Positions 43,471 to 51,949 are shown, counted from the stretch's first letter. The stretch is 64,000 bases of DNA from UBA8752 sp965657965 (GCA_965657965.1 CBFHQM010000001.1:124001-188000); one strand, 5' to 3'. Numbers and translations are program-made. Notes: generated by a model not told the origin, from the letters alone.

Positions 43471-44466
43471 ATGGTTCGGATCGGTCCTATAGAACTCGGT
43501 GAATTCCCTTTGTTGCTCGCGCCCATGGAGGACGTGAGCGACCCCCCTTTTCGTGCGCTGTGCAAAGAGCACGGTGCGGACATGATGTACACGGAATTCA
43601 TTAGCTCAGAAGGCCTCATTCGCGACGCGGCCAAGAGCCGACAAAAACTGGACATCTACGAGAAGGAACGCCCCATCGGCATCCAAATCTTCGGGTCGGA
43701 GATTGAGTCCATGCGCCGCGCCGCAGAGATTTCAGCGGCTTCAGGACCGGATGTTCTGGACATCAACTACGGCTGTCCAGTCAAAAAGGTCGCCTGCAAG
43801 GGGGCCGGAGCCGGCATCCTTCAGGACATCCCCAAAATGGTCTCCATGACCAAGGAAATTGTGGAGGCGGTGGACCTGCCGGTCACGGTGAAAACCCGAC
43901 TTGGCTGGGACGACAGCACCAAATACATCGTCGAGGTGGCCGAACGCCTGCAAGATGTGGGCATTCAGGCCATATCCATCCACGGCAGGACACGTGCACA
44001 GATGTACAAGGGCGCTGCCGACTGGAGCCTCATTCGCGCCGTGCGCGAGAACCCCCGCATGCACATCCCCGTTTTTGGTAACGGAGACATCGACACCCCA
44101 GAAAAAGCCCTGACCTACCGCAAGGAATTCGGTGTAGACGGCATCATGATTGGACGGGCCAGCATTGGAAATCCTTGGATTTTCGATCAAATCAAGCACT
44201 TTTTCGCAACGGGTGAACACCTCCCGCCGCCCTCGATTTCGGACCGAGTAGAGGCCGCACGACAGCACCTCAACCAAAGCTTGGCATGGAAGGGGCCCCG
44301 GCTTGGTGTGGTCGAAATGCGCCGGCACTATGCCAATTACTTCCGCGGTCTGCCTCATTTCAAGGAGCATCGTCTCACCTTGGTGACCCAAGACGATCCC
44401 GCTGTGCTGCACGCACAATTGGATGCCATTACCGAAGCCTATCGGGATCACCCCCTCTCCACCTAG
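43471..44466 (+). CDS. dusB: tRNA-dihydrouridine synthase
   Basis: DusB reduces uridines in the D loop of tRNAs with FMN and NADPH. The 331-residue protein has the FMN-binding N-terminus LLAPMEDVSDPPFR, the catalytic cysteine in NYGCPVKKVACKGAGAG, SIHGRTRAQMYKG and GNGDIDTPEKAL, GIMIGRASIGNPW and a C-terminal helical domain. The motif set is that of DusB/NifR3. It starts 9 bp after the permease and precedes the CPBP gene by 9 bp. Confidence 0.93.
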   Translation: MVRIGPIELGEFPLLLAPMEDVSDPPFRALCKEHGADMMYTEFISSEGLIRDAAKSRQKLDIYEKERPIGIQIFGSEIESMRRAAEISAASGPDVLDINYGCPVKKVACKGAGAGILQDIPKMVSMTKEIVEAVDLPVTVKTRLGWDDSTKYIVEVAERLQDVGIQAISIHGRTRAQMYKGAADWSLIRAVRENPRMHIPVFGNGDIDTPEKALTYRKEFGVDGIMIGRASIGNPWIFDQIKHFFATGEHLPPPSISDRVEAARQHLNQSLAWKGPRLGVVEMRRHYANYFRGLPHFKEHRLTLVTQDDPAVLHAQLDAITEAYRDHPLST

Positions 44467-44475
44467 AATCAAAGC

Positions 44476-45363
44476 ATGTCCAATCTCCAAATGCAATCTC
44501 TGAGCCGCACGCTCATCTTCGTTGGCTTGTTGGCCTTGGGAGCGGCTGCAGGTTCAGCAATGGCATCGATCTTGTCTTTCGCTGTTCTCGGAAAGGGTGT
44601 TGCCTTGACACCCGGCATGGCCATGCCAAGCGACCCAGGAAGCTGGTGGCAACTGCACCTCCAAAATTTCATCAGTCAAGCAGTGGGGTTTGGCTTGACC
44701 ACGTGGGTGGCTTGGCGCCTCTGGAGAGACGTCCCCGAAGGGGTTTCGGGGGGGGTGGGCGTTGGACGAAAAGCCAACGTGCTGTTGCTCGCCATTCTCG
44801 CGACTGTATTCAGCAGCCCGCTTCTCGCTGCGAGCTATGAGCTCAACACAAGCTTGATTCCGGCAGGCGGAAGTTTGGAAGCCGCCTTTCTCCCCCTGGA
44901 AAAGATGCTCGAAGAACTCACCACGTTCATGGCTTCCGCAGAAGGGTCAAAACGCCTCGTTGTTCTGTTCAGCGTCGCGGCTGTCCCTGCCGTTTTTGAA
45001 GAGTTGGCCTTTCGAGGCGTCCTGCAACCTTTGCTCATTCGGTTCACTGGACGCGCCTGGCTGGGCATTGCATTGTCCGCCGTGATTTTTAGCGCCATCC
45101 ACTTCCAGTTTTACGGCTTTCTGCCCCGTGTGCTGCTTGGGGGACTTTTCGGCTGGTTGGCATACCGAACCGGCAGTCTTTTGCCCGGAATGGCAGCCCA
45201 CTTCGTGAACAATGCCCTCGCCTCTGTGACCTTGTGGTCCACAGGAAGCATGGGAGAAGACCTCATCGAGGTCACGACTCTGGTCATGGTGGTCAGTCTA
45301 GTGCTGACCGGTGGTGCCGCCACGGTTATTCACCGTCTTGCGCCTCGCTCCTCGCCTCTCTGA
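44476..45363 (+). CDS. CPBP-family intramembrane metalloprotease
   Basis: This 295-residue membrane protein has about seven hydrophobic segments and the CPBP (Rce1/Abi-like) motifs: EELAFRGVLQPLL (Glu-Glu and Arg, about residues 175-187), SAVIFSAIHFQFYGFLPR with its His, and AAHFVNNALA with His and Asn. These residues form the active site. Bacteroidota members have unknown substrates; the family includes prenyl-protein proteases and bacteriocin-immunity proteins. The 3' end overlaps ispD on the opposite strand by 38 bp. Confidence 0.9.
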   Translation: MSNLQMQSLSRTLIFVGLLALGAAAGSAMASILSFAVLGKGVALTPGMAMPSDPGSWWQLHLQNFISQAVGFGLTTWVAWRLWRDVPEGVSGGVGVGRKANVLLLAILATVFSSPLLAASYELNTSLIPAGGSLEAAFLPLEKMLEELTTFMASAEGSKRLVVLFSVAAVPAVFEELAFRGVLQPLLIRFTGRAWLGIALSAVIFSAIHFQFYGFLPRVLLGGLFGWLAYRTGSLLPGMAAHFVNNALASVTLWSTGSMGEDLIEVTTLVMVVSLVLTGGAATVIHRLAPRSSPL

Positions 45364-46024
45364 GCTGCAAGAAAGCCTCTGCACTCAGCAGGTCTTCTGG
45401 TGTGGTCAACTTGAGGTTGTGCAAGTCTCCGTCGACCAATTCAAGGATGCCGCCGGCCGCCTCCCAAACCGACGCATCGTCCGTAAAATGGGGTTGGTGA
45501 TCCACTGCGTATGCCTTGCGCAATTTGGTCAATGAAAAGACCTGAGGCGTTTGAACTGCCCGCAATGACGCCCGGTCCAAAGGGGCGCTTCCACCCGCTC
45601 CAATCCTCCGAATCGTGTCTTTGACAGGGACCACGGGAATCGCAGCACCCATGGCCAATGCCGCATCGTAACAACGGCGAATGGTGTCCACTTCCACAAA
45701 AGGGCGGACCGCATCGTGGATGCCCACCCAGCCCTCACCGTCGGGCAAGGCTTCCAATCCGTTGCGCACGGAATGAAAGCGCTCCGCGCCTCCGTTGACC
45801 ACGTGGTCGACCGCTGCTGAGGGGTGCAAACGGACCACTTCTTCCCACGCCTTGTGCAAGCTTTCGTGCAGCACCAAAACCACATGCAAATCGGGAAATG
45901 CCGCTCGAAATCGATCCAAGGTGTGCACGATGACCGGCCGGCCACCAAGCGGTAAAAACTGCTTGGCCACCGGCCGGTTCATGCGGGTGCCAGTGCCGCC
46001 CGCGACGAGAATCAATGATCGCAT
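45326..46024 (-). CDS. ispD: 2-C-methyl-D-erythritol 4-phosphate cytidylyltransferase
   Basis: IspD attaches CMP to MEP in the DXP route to isoprenoids. The 232-residue protein has the nucleotide-binding loop LVAGGTGTRMNRPVAKQFL, HDAVRPFV, PVKDTIRR and TDDASVWEAAG, all expected. The start ATG 46024 is preferred because the family begins directly before the loop. It overlaps the CPBP gene tail-to-tail and lies 17 bp downstream of sodB on the same strand. Confidence 0.95.
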   Translation of the reverse strand: MRSLILVAGGTGTRMNRPVAKQFLPLGGRPVIVHTLDRFRAAFPDLHVVLVLHESLHKAWEEVVRLHPSAAVDHVVNGGAERFHSVRNGLEALPDGEGWVGIHDAVRPFVEVDTIRRCYDAALAMGAAIPVVPVKDTIRRIGAGGSAPLDRASLRAVQTPQVFSLTKLRKAYAVDHQPHFTDDASVWEAAGGILELVDGDLHNLKLTTPEDLLSAEAFLQLREARSEAQDGE

Positions 46025-46041
46025 GCGGCCCAACTCAAAAA

Positions 46042-46647
46042 TCAACCGCGTGCAGCGGTGAAACGCTCAGAAATCGCGTTCCAATCGATCACATTGAAGA
46101 AGGCTGCGATGTAATCTGGCCGGCGATTTTGGTAGTTCAAGTAGTACGCGTGCTCCCAGACGTCCAATCCGAGGATGGGATGTCCACCGCAACCCACCCC
46201 GTTCATAAGGGGGTTGTCTTGGTTGGCCGAAGAGCATACCTCGACAACGCCATCTTTGACGCACAACCATGCCCATCCGCTTCCAAATCGAGTCGCTGCT
46301 GCTGCAGCAAAAGCCTGTTTGAAGCCGTCATAGCTTCCGAATGCGGCATCGATGGCTGCACCGAGATCGCCAGATGGCGCACCGCCACCATTGGGTGACA
46401 TGCTCGTCCAAAACAAGTTGTGATTGTAGTAACCGCCACCATTGTTGCGGACGGCTCCGTTGTCTGCGTTTTGGGCGCACAGTTCTTCAATGGACTTCCC
46501 CGCCATGTCGGTGCCTTCCACAGCTGCATTCAGCTTGGCCGTATAGCCAGCGTGGTGCTTTCCGTGGTGAATTTCCATCGTGCGCGCATCAATGTGGGGC
46601 TCGAGGGCGTCGTAAGCGTAAGGGAGTTGGGGCAATTCAAAAGCCAT
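46042..46647 (-). CDS. sodB: superoxide dismutase (Fe/Mn)
   Basis: The enzyme removes superoxide in the cytoplasm. The 201-residue protein has the metal-ligand histidines in EIHHGKHHAGY (first) and NNGGGYYNHNLFW, then aspartate and histidine in LDVWEHAYYLNYQNRR. GSGWAWL is a standard landmark. Residue GGAPSG-type loops point to the Fe or cambialistic form, but metal choice is uncertain. A perfect TAAATTTG box is 34 nt upstream. Confidence 0.96.
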   Translation of the reverse strand: MAFELPQLPYAYDALEPHIDARTMEIHHGKHHAGYTAKLNAAVEGTDMAGKSIEELCAQNADNGAVRNNGGGYYNHNLFWTSMSPNGGGAPSGDLGAAIDAAFGSYDGFKQAFAAAAATRFGSGWAWLCVKDGVVEVCSSANQDNPLMNGVGCGGHPILGLDVWEHAYYLNYQNRRPDYIAAFFNVIDWNAISERFTAARG

Positions 46648-46681
46648 ATCTGGGATTCGGTTTGGTGTGTAAACGTGAGTT

Positions 46682-46689
46682 CAAATTTA
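46682..46689 (-). promoter_or_regulatory. -7 box for sodB
   Basis: Minus-strand TAAATTTG is a perfect TAnnTTTG match ending 34 nt before the ATG; it overlaps the stop of the upstream protease gene. A TTTG lies only 11 nt further upstream. Confidence 0.45.
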
Positions 46690-48390
46690 ATTCGAACGGT
46701 CAAAGTATGTGTCAGGACCCGTTTCGGAATCTGGCTTCGGGTGAGCAAGCGCTCCTGGAAGGTCTACAGACAAAATGCGATCGACACGTTCCATAGCGGA
46801 AACCGCCGCTGCGTATCCTGGATCGGTGCGCAGCACCGCCCTGTGACCTGCGGATTCACCCCAGAGGTTATGGGCAATGCGCTCGGCTACCCGCCTGCGG
46901 CTCAACAGAAGAGATCGCTCACGGTCTTCGTTGGGAAGAAATGTTGCGTCGATCAAGCCCGCGACATCCAAGTTTAACCCCGCCTCCACTGCACCCATGA
47001 ACGCATCTACACTGCCCAAGGAAAGCAGGGATGACCGGTTGTCTGTTCCAAAGCGAAATGCATGTTCTCGCAAACTTCCCGCATAGACCAACTCACGAAA
47101 AGAAGCCGGATAACCCAAGGTATCCAAGGGGACGAACACATCGGGCGCAATGCCACCACCTCCAAAAACGAGTCGACCCGCCTCTGTGGTGTACGCCAAA
47201 GAGTCGACCACCATCACGCTGTCGGCCTCCACATATTCCCCGCGTTCTTCTCGCGCCATCCACTCTTCTTCGTAGTCAATGCCTTCGCCATAGGGCCGCT
47301 GAATGCTTCTCCCGCTGGGCGTGTAGTAGCGGGCTACAGTCAGACGCAATGCCCCACGATCGGCCACTGGAAATTCCTCCTGCACCAACCCTTTTCCAAA
47401 CGTCCGGCGGCCCACCACAACGGCACGGTCCTGGTCCTGCAACGCACCGGCCAAAATTTCGCTGGCCGAGGCACTGCCCTCGTCCACCAACACCACAAGC
47501 GGCTGCTCACGAAAGCGACCGGGACGCTCTGTGATGTACTCTCTTCTTGGCTGAGCGGCGCCTTCGGTGTAAACCACCAAGTCTCCTTCGTCGAGGAACG
47601 TTTCTACCATGGGCACGGCTGCGTGCAAATACCCCCCTCCATTTCCTCTCAGGTCCAACACAAATCGGTCAACGCCTTGGTCCAACAACCTGGTCAAGGC
47701 CAAGTCGAATTCTTTGTGGGTGTTGCGTGCAAAACGAATCACCTTGACATAGCCGATGTTGCCCGGCATCCGCTCGACTGCCACCACGCTGTGAATGGGG
47801 ATCCGACCTCGATTCAATGCCACCTCGACACGGCCACTGTCTGGCGATCCGGGGCGCATCAAGCCCAAACGCACTTCAGTGCCCGCAGGACCTTTGAGGA
47901 GTTTCATGACCTTGGAATTGGTCAAACCCGTACCCGCAATCACGCTGTCATCCACGGCCACAATCCGATCTCCCGACATCACGCCCGCCTCAGAACTGGG
48001 CCCCCCTGGAATGGGTGTAACCACCATAATGGTGTCCTCTTGAAGCAAAAATTCTACGCCAATCCCTTCGAAGTTGCCCTCCATCGGCTCCGCCATGGCC
48101 GCCAATTCTTCTGCACTGAACCAATCACTGTGGGGATCGAGTTCGTCCAAAATGGCCTCGATGGCCACTTCAGTTAAGCGCCCCCTGTTCACAGGGTCCA
48201 CATACATTCTGTCGATTCGGTCCAAAACTGAGGTCAACACTTGACCCGAAGGCACATCGAGCGCCGTGCCAATCGACCAGTGCTCCTCGCTTCCACCCAA
48301 ACCACGGCCCAAATAGGCGCCCAAACAAAGGGCGAGACCCAAGGCCAGTGGTACCCAGGCTTGTGGTTTTGGAGGACGATTAATCGACAT
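46687..48390 (-). CDS. S41-family C-terminal processing protease
   Basis: This 567-residue protease cleaves exported proteins near the C-terminus. It has an N-terminal anchor or signal (about 9-27), a PDZ domain (about 105-190, with GVMSGDRIVAVDDSVI) and the S41 domain with the nucleophile in VDEGSASASEIL and the general-base lysine in RRTFGKGLVQEEF. A C-terminal extension of about 200 residues contains a DUF-like helical region typical of Bacteroidota CtpA. The start ATG 48390 overlaps the dCMP deaminase stop by 11 bp. Confidence 0.92.
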   Translation of the reverse strand: MSINRPPKPQAWVPLALGLALCLGAYLGRGLGGSEEHWSIGTALDVPSGQVLTSVLDRIDRMYVDPVNRGRLTEVAIEAILDELDPHSDWFSAEELAAMAEPMEGNFEGIGVEFLLQEDTIMVVTPIPGGPSSEAGVMSGDRIVAVDDSVIAGTGLTNSKVMKLLKGPAGTEVRLGLMRPGSPDSGRVEVALNRGRIPIHSVVAVERMPGNIGYVKVIRFARNTHKEFDLALTRLLDQGVDRFVLDLRGNGGGYLHAAVPMVETFLDEGDLVVYTEGAAQPRREYITERPGRFREQPLVVLVDEGSASASEILAGALQDQDRAVVVGRRTFGKGLVQEEFPVADRGALRLTVARYYTPSGRSIQRPYGEGIDYEEEWMAREERGEYVEADSVMVVDSLAYTTEAGRLVFGGGGIAPDVFVPLDTLGYPASFRELVYAGSLREHAFRFGTDNRSSLLSLGSVDAFMGAVEAGLNLDVAGLIDATFLPNEDRERSLLLSRRRVAERIAHNLWGESAGHRAVLRTDPGYAAAVSAMERVDRILSVDLPGALAHPKPDSETGPDTYFDRSN

Positions 48391-48823
48391 GCTCAGGATA
48401 ACGTACAATCTCAACCCCCGCTTGGTTCAAGAAAGTCAATCCAGAGTCGTCTTTGTAGGCGTCGATGTACACCACACGCCGAATGCCCACTTGGTGAATG
48501 AGCTTGGCGCAATCTCGGCATGGAGAAAGTGTGATGTAAAGGGTGGCGCCAGCTGCCGTGTGCGAGGAACGTGCAAGCTTGGTGATGGCGTTGGCTTCGG
48601 CATGCAACACGTACCAATGTGTTGAGCCATCCTCGGTTTCACAGGCATTGGGGAACCCGCTGGGGGTGCCATTGTATCCGTCCGAGACAATCATGCCGTC
48701 GCGGACGATAAGCGCCCCAACCTGCTTTCTCTGACAATGCGACAATTGTGACCATTCCTTGGCCATCCGCAGATAGGCCAGGTCATAGCGGCGCTGTTTT
48801 TCCTGTTCTGATGTTGCACTCAC
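48380..48823 (-). CDS. dCMP/cytidine deaminase family protein
   Basis: This 147-residue enzyme deaminates dCMP to dUMP for thymidylate synthesis (ComEB/dCMP deaminase-like). Zinc ligands are in LHAEANAI (His and catalytic Glu) and SPCRDCAK (two cysteines). SDGYNGTPSGFPNACE is a typical substrate loop. The start is GTG 48823, preceded by TACCTTCG and a 4-nt spacer that are identical to those of pdxA, which supports this start. It shares a transcript with the S41 protease. Confidence 0.92.
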   Translation of the reverse strand: MSATSEQEKQRRYDLAYLRMAKEWSQLSHCQRKQVGALIVRDGMIVSDGYNGTPSGFPNACETEDGSTHWYVLHAEANAITKLARSSHTAAGATLYITLSPCRDCAKLIHQVGIRRVVYIDAYKDDSGLTFLNQAGVEIVRYPEHVD

Positions 48824-48827
48824 GTTG

Positions 48828-48835
48828 CGAAGGTA
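48828..48835 (-). promoter_or_regulatory. -7 box 4 nt before the dCMP deaminase
   Basis: Minus-strand TACCTTCG followed by CAAC and GTG; the 12-mer is the same as before pdxA. Confidence 0.5.
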
Positions 48836-48891
48836 ATCCGACCGCGCCCGCCGCTTATGGACGAATTGACTCAGGTTGTTCAGCTTGTGCC

Positions 48892-48899
48892 CACCTTTG
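48892..48899 (+). promoter_or_regulatory. candidate -7 box 4 nt before the adenosyltransferase
   Basis: CACCTTTG (7 of 8) is followed by CGTT and ATG. A TTG at 48866-48868 lies 23 nt upstream, near the expected -33 distance. Confidence 0.35.
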
Positions 48900-48903
48900 C
48901 GTT

Positions 48904-49461
48904 ATGCGCATTTATACCCGTACTGGTGATGGGGGTGAAACCTCGCTCTTCAATGGAGACCGCGTCCAAAAGGATGACGCACGAATCGAAGCCTACGGCA
49001 CCCTCGACGAATTGAACGCTGTCGTTGGCGGCCTAACCGACCACAGCGCGCTGGCCAGCCAGGAGGAGAAGTTGCGCGAAATACAAGACCACTTGTTCCG
49101 CATTGGGGGTGTTTTTGCCGACCCCGAAGGACCGCGACCCGGCGCACTCATGGTCGACGGAGACCATATCCAAGGTCTAGAAAACTGGATCGACTTCCTC
49201 GAGACCGATTTGCCGCCCCTGAGAAATTTTGTGCTACCGGGAGGCCACCCCGCCCTCTCCCAATGCCACCTCGCGCGCACTGTTTGTCGCAGAGCCGAGC
49301 GTCGAGCGGTCGCGTTGGATCATTTGGTGCCTCAACCCAAAGTGGCCATTCGCTACTTGAATCGATTAAGCGATGCCTTCTTCACGCTGGGCAGATGGGT
49401 GGCGCACACCACGAAAACCCAAGAGGTCAAATGGCCTCTAGAACAAGAAAAGGGGGAATAA
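48904..49461 (+). CDS. PduO-type cob(I)alamin adenosyltransferase
   Basis: This 185-residue enzyme adds the adenosyl group to cobalamin, needed for methylmalonyl-CoA mutase and similar enzymes. It shows the family N-terminus MRIYTRTGDGGETSLFNGDRV, the ATP-binding RIEAYGTLDELNA, the helical bundle with FVLPGGHPALSQCHLARTVCRRAERR and YLNRLSDAFF; given here in parts to keep motifs short. The start ATG 48904 follows a near-consensus box. It fits the methylmalonyl-CoA epimerase gene in this genome. Confidence 0.93.
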   Translation: MRIYTRTGDGGETSLFNGDRVQKDDARIEAYGTLDELNAVVGGLTDHSALASQEEKLREIQDHLFRIGGVFADPEGPRPGALMVDGDHIQGLENWIDFLETDLPPLRNFVLPGGHPALSQCHLARTVCRRAERRAVALDHLVPQPKVAIRYLNRLSDAFFTLGRWVAHTTKTQEVKWPLEQEKGE

Positions 49462-49516
49462 TCACGGATTTTTATCCTCATAACCCCAAACAATTTGTCT
49501 ATGTGGCCCGTAGGGG

Positions 49517-49546
49517 TTGCACACATCGGCGGCTCGGTTACTTTTG
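49517..49546 (+). promoter_or_regulatory. complete promoter for the DUF2795 gene
   Basis: TTG (49517-49519), 19 nt, then TACTTTTG (49539-49546) match the Bacteroidota -33/-7 consensus, with 21 nt to the ATG. This is the best full promoter in the window. Confidence 0.65.
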
Positions 49547-49567
49547 CCGCGCCTGAATAGACGCAAA

Positions 49568-49789
49568 ATGTATTGGACGTTAGAACTTGCATCTTACCTA
49601 GAAGACGCCCCTTGGCCCGCTACCAAGGATGAGTTGATAGACTTTGCCATGCGCACCGGAGCCCCTCTGGAAGTGGTAGAAAACCTTCAACAAATCGAGG
49701 ACGACCAGGAAACTTATGACACCATCGAGGACATTTGGCCCGATTACCCATCCAAGGAAGACTTCTTCTTTAATGAGGATGAGTACTAG
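49568..49789 (+). CDS. DUF2795 family small protein
   Basis: This 73-residue acidic protein matches the small DUF2795 group, conserved in Bacteroidota with unknown function: MYWTLELASYLEDAPWP, TKDELIDFAMRTGAP and IWPDYPSKEDFFF are the family landmarks. Start ATG 49568 lies 21 nt after a full promoter and a strong terminator follows the gene, so it is transcribed alone and probably abundantly. Confidence 0.9.
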   Translation: MYWTLELASYLEDAPWPATKDELIDFAMRTGAPLEVVENLQQIEDDQETYDTIEDIWPDYPSKEDFFFNEDEY

Positions 49790-49812
49790 GGTTCTTGTCC
49801 CGAATCTTACTC

Positions 49813-49841
49813 AACGCCGGCCATGTGCCGGCGTTTTTTTT
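49813..49841 (+). terminator. intrinsic terminator after the DUF2795 gene
   Basis: AACGCCGGC (49813-49821) pairs perfectly with GCCGGCGTT (49827-49835) around a 5-nt loop, and a run of T follows. It also borders the convergent aspartate kinase gene. Confidence 0.9.
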
Positions 49842-49843
49842 GC

Positions 49844-50923
49844 TCAGTTTTCGAGGTTGACCCGAATGCAACGGGGCACAACAGCGTCGATTTCGAGAGA
49901 CGCAATGGGGCGTTCAGGAAACTGAGCCTGCCAAGCGGCCGCGGCCATTTCGCGGGTAGCGCCAATGCAACGGACCACAGTTTGCCCCTCAGGGCCCGTG
50001 GACAGGGTCCACAATGGGGGGAGGTCTTTTGGGGGGACGTCCCCTTCAATTCTCGTTCCGGTGGCCTCGGGATTCATGAATCCATTCACCAAGAGAGGAA
50101 TGCCCGACCGACGCAAAGGAGCCATGGTGTTGGGATGCAATACCCCGGCACCCGCCAAGCCCATGGCCTCGGCCGTCTTGTGATCTAAGTGCGGTATGAA
50201 CGTCGCATCCGGCCATTTTCTCGGGTCCCCGGTCATGACACCTGGAACGTCTTTCCACACGCAAAAAACCGCAGCCCCCAATGCCTCCGCCATCAGCGCC
50301 CCACTGAAATCCGAACCTTCTCTGCCCAACGTAGTCGAAACACCTTCCAACGTGGACCCCACAAAGCCCTGCATGACCGGAACCGATGAGTTCCAGCCCT
50401 CTGAAGCCTGTTGAATTGCGTGCATGGTGAGTCCCAGGTCCACTTCGGCAGCCCGGTGATGTTCATTGGTTCGCACCAAATCCCATGCTGACACCCACAG
50501 TCCATCCAATCCGATTTGCGCCAAATGCGCAGCCACAATTTCTGTCGACCAACGCTCTCCAAACCCAACAACAGCATCGTAAGTGGCATCCGTTGCCGGT
50601 TGGCCGCTCAATTCTATTGCCAAGGCTTCAAAGGCCACTTTGCTTTGTATCAAAATCGATGCCGGCAAACCCAACGCCTCGGCCACGCGTTCGTGAGCGT
50701 CCACAACCGCGTCCACAAGGACCGCCGCTGCACCCGCTTGAGGCAGTGCCTGCCACACCTCTTCCAAAGCGTTTGTCGTCTTGCCCATGGCACTGACCAC
50801 CACGGCCTGCTTTCGTCCGCGATCGGCACCAAGCCGCCGATCGCGAAGGATGCGACCCAGATTTTCAACGCCAGACGCATCCCGAACCGACGCGCCTCCA
50901 AATTTGTGAACGACCCAACTCAT
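49844..50923 (-). CDS. aspartate kinase without ACT domains
   Basis: The kinase makes aspartyl phosphate, the first step to lysine, threonine and methionine. The 359-residue protein has VVHKFGGASVRD at the start, VVSAMGKTTNALEEV, GFGERWSTEIVAA, LGREGSDFSGALMAEALG and the end of the kinase domain near GTRIEG at about residue 289. Only about 70 residues follow, too few for the two ACT domains that bind lysine in usual LysC proteins of about 400-450 residues. Feedback control may be absent or differ. The start ATG 50923 lies 2 bp from the upstream GNAT stop. Confidence 0.88.
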   Translation of the reverse strand: MSWVVHKFGGASVRDASGVENLGRILRDRRLGADRGRKQAVVVSAMGKTTNALEEVWQALPQAGAAAVLVDAVVDAHERVAEALGLPASILIQSKVAFEALAIELSGQPATDATYDAVVGFGERWSTEIVAAHLAQIGLDGLWVSAWDLVRTNEHHRAAEVDLGLTMHAIQQASEGWNSSVPVMQGFVGSTLEGVSTTLGREGSDFSGALMAEALGAAVFCVWKDVPGVMTGDPRKWPDATFIPHLDHKTAEAMGLAGAGVLHPNTMAPLRRSGIPLLVNGFMNPEATGTRIEGDVPPKDLPPLWTLSTGPEGQTVVRCIGATREMAAAAWQAQFPERPIASLEIDAVVPRCIRVNLEN

Positions 50924-50925
50924 CT

Positions 50926-51414
50926 TCACCCCTCGGCCAATTGGGTCAATGCCGCACCTTCCAATCGGCCGTTCAGCCATTCCCCATCGAGACTGGCACC
51001 CAGCGTTTTGTAAAAACCAATCGCCGGCTCGTTCCAATCCAACACCTGCCACTGCATATACGCATGGCCGCGTTTCCGCGTCTCTTGAGCGACGGCAGAA
51101 AAAAGCTGCCGACCATAGCCATGGCCCCGCTCGGACTGCGTAACCACAAGGTCCTCTAGGAACAAACAACGCCCATTCCAAGTGCTGTACTTCTCATAAA
51201 AAAGAGCCATCCCCACGACCTCATCTCGGTCGTGTGGTTCAAGCACCATTAGCCCGTACCCGGGATTTTCTCCAAACCCGTCGCGGCCAAGAACATCTGC
51301 GTTGATGCGCACTTGGTCCGCAGCCCGCTCATAAGCAGCCAATTCCAAAATCAACGCCCACACCTGCGGAACGTCTTCTTCAGTGGCCCATCGCACCCTG
51401 CCGTTCATTTTCAT
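50926..51414 (-). CDS. GNAT-family N-acetyltransferase
   Basis: This 162-residue enzyme moves an acetyl group from acetyl-CoA to an amine, possibly a polyamine or diamine (spermidine/spermine acetyltransferase-like by eye). Landmarks are WATEEDVPQVWALILELAAYE at the start, FLEDLVVTQSERGHGYGRQLF (the CoA-binding Q/RxxGxG/A loop) and WQVLDWNEPAIGFYKTLGA. The ATG 51414 or 51408 are both possible; a perfect TACGTTTG box ends 6 nt before 51414, supporting it. The gene shares a transcript with the aspartate kinase. Confidence 0.87.
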   Translation of the reverse strand: MKMNGRVRWATEEDVPQVWALILELAAYERAADQVRINADVLGRDGFGENPGYGLMVLEPHDRDEVVGMALFYEKYSTWNGRCLFLEDLVVTQSERGHGYGRQLFSAVAQETRKRGHAYMQWQVLDWNEPAIGFYKTLGASLDGEWLNGRLEGAALTQLAEG

Positions 51415-51420
51415 TGTTTG

Positions 51421-51428
51421 CAAACGTA
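51421..51428 (-). promoter_or_regulatory. -7 box for the GNAT-aspartate kinase unit
   Basis: Minus-strand TACGTTTG is a perfect match ending 6 nt before ATG 51414. It lies in a 28-bp spacer shared with the divergent cvpA start. Confidence 0.5.
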
Positions 51429-51442
51429 GATTGCAAGCCGTG

Positions 51443-51946
51443 ATGCCTGAAGGAATTTCTCCATTGGATGTGGTGCTTGCTCTTCCCCTGTTGTGGGGTG
51501 CGATTCGCGGCGTGAGAAAAGGCTTCATTCTCGAACTCACGGGCTTGGCTGCACTTTTTTTTGGAGCCTACGCCGCCTTGTTTGGGTCGGACGTCGCCGC
51601 CGCATGGCTCGATTCCGAATTTGCCATCGGAAAATCTTACCTCGGAATCATGGCCTTTGCCGTCACCTTCATCGCCGTCGCGATTGGGGTGCACCTTTTG
51701 GGACGCGTGATCGAAAAACTGGTGGACATTACAGCCCTCAAGCCCTTGGATCGCTTGGGCGGTTTGATTTTTGCACTGGGCAAAACTTGGTTATTTTGGT
51801 CCATCGTCGTGTTGTTGCTGCAAGGCACCTTGGGGGTTGACTTCCTGCCGCAAGCTTGGCGCGCGGACAGTCACTTGTGGCCCGCCCTAGATCAGAGTGC
51901 TCGGTTCATCCTGCCTTTGATCGACCCTTGGATTCCCCAGATTTGA
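51443..51946 (+). CDS. CvpA family membrane protein
   Basis: This 167-residue inner-membrane protein has four hydrophobic segments and the CvpA hallmarks GISPLDVVLALPLLWGAIRGVRKG near its start and GRVIEKLVDITALKPLDRLGG in the middle. The family is linked to colicin V production and biofilm traits, but the molecular role is poorly known. ATG 51443 is used; GTG 51440 is in frame and also possible. DUF1801 follows 3 bp downstream. Confidence 0.88.
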   Translation: MPEGISPLDVVLALPLLWGAIRGVRKGFILELTGLAALFFGAYAALFGSDVAAAWLDSEFAIGKSYLGIMAFAVTFIAVAIGVHLLGRVIEKLVDITALKPLDRLGGLIFALGKTWLFWSIVVLLLQGTLGVDFLPQAWRADSHLWPALDQSARFILPLIDPWIPQI

Positions 51947-51949
51947 CCC

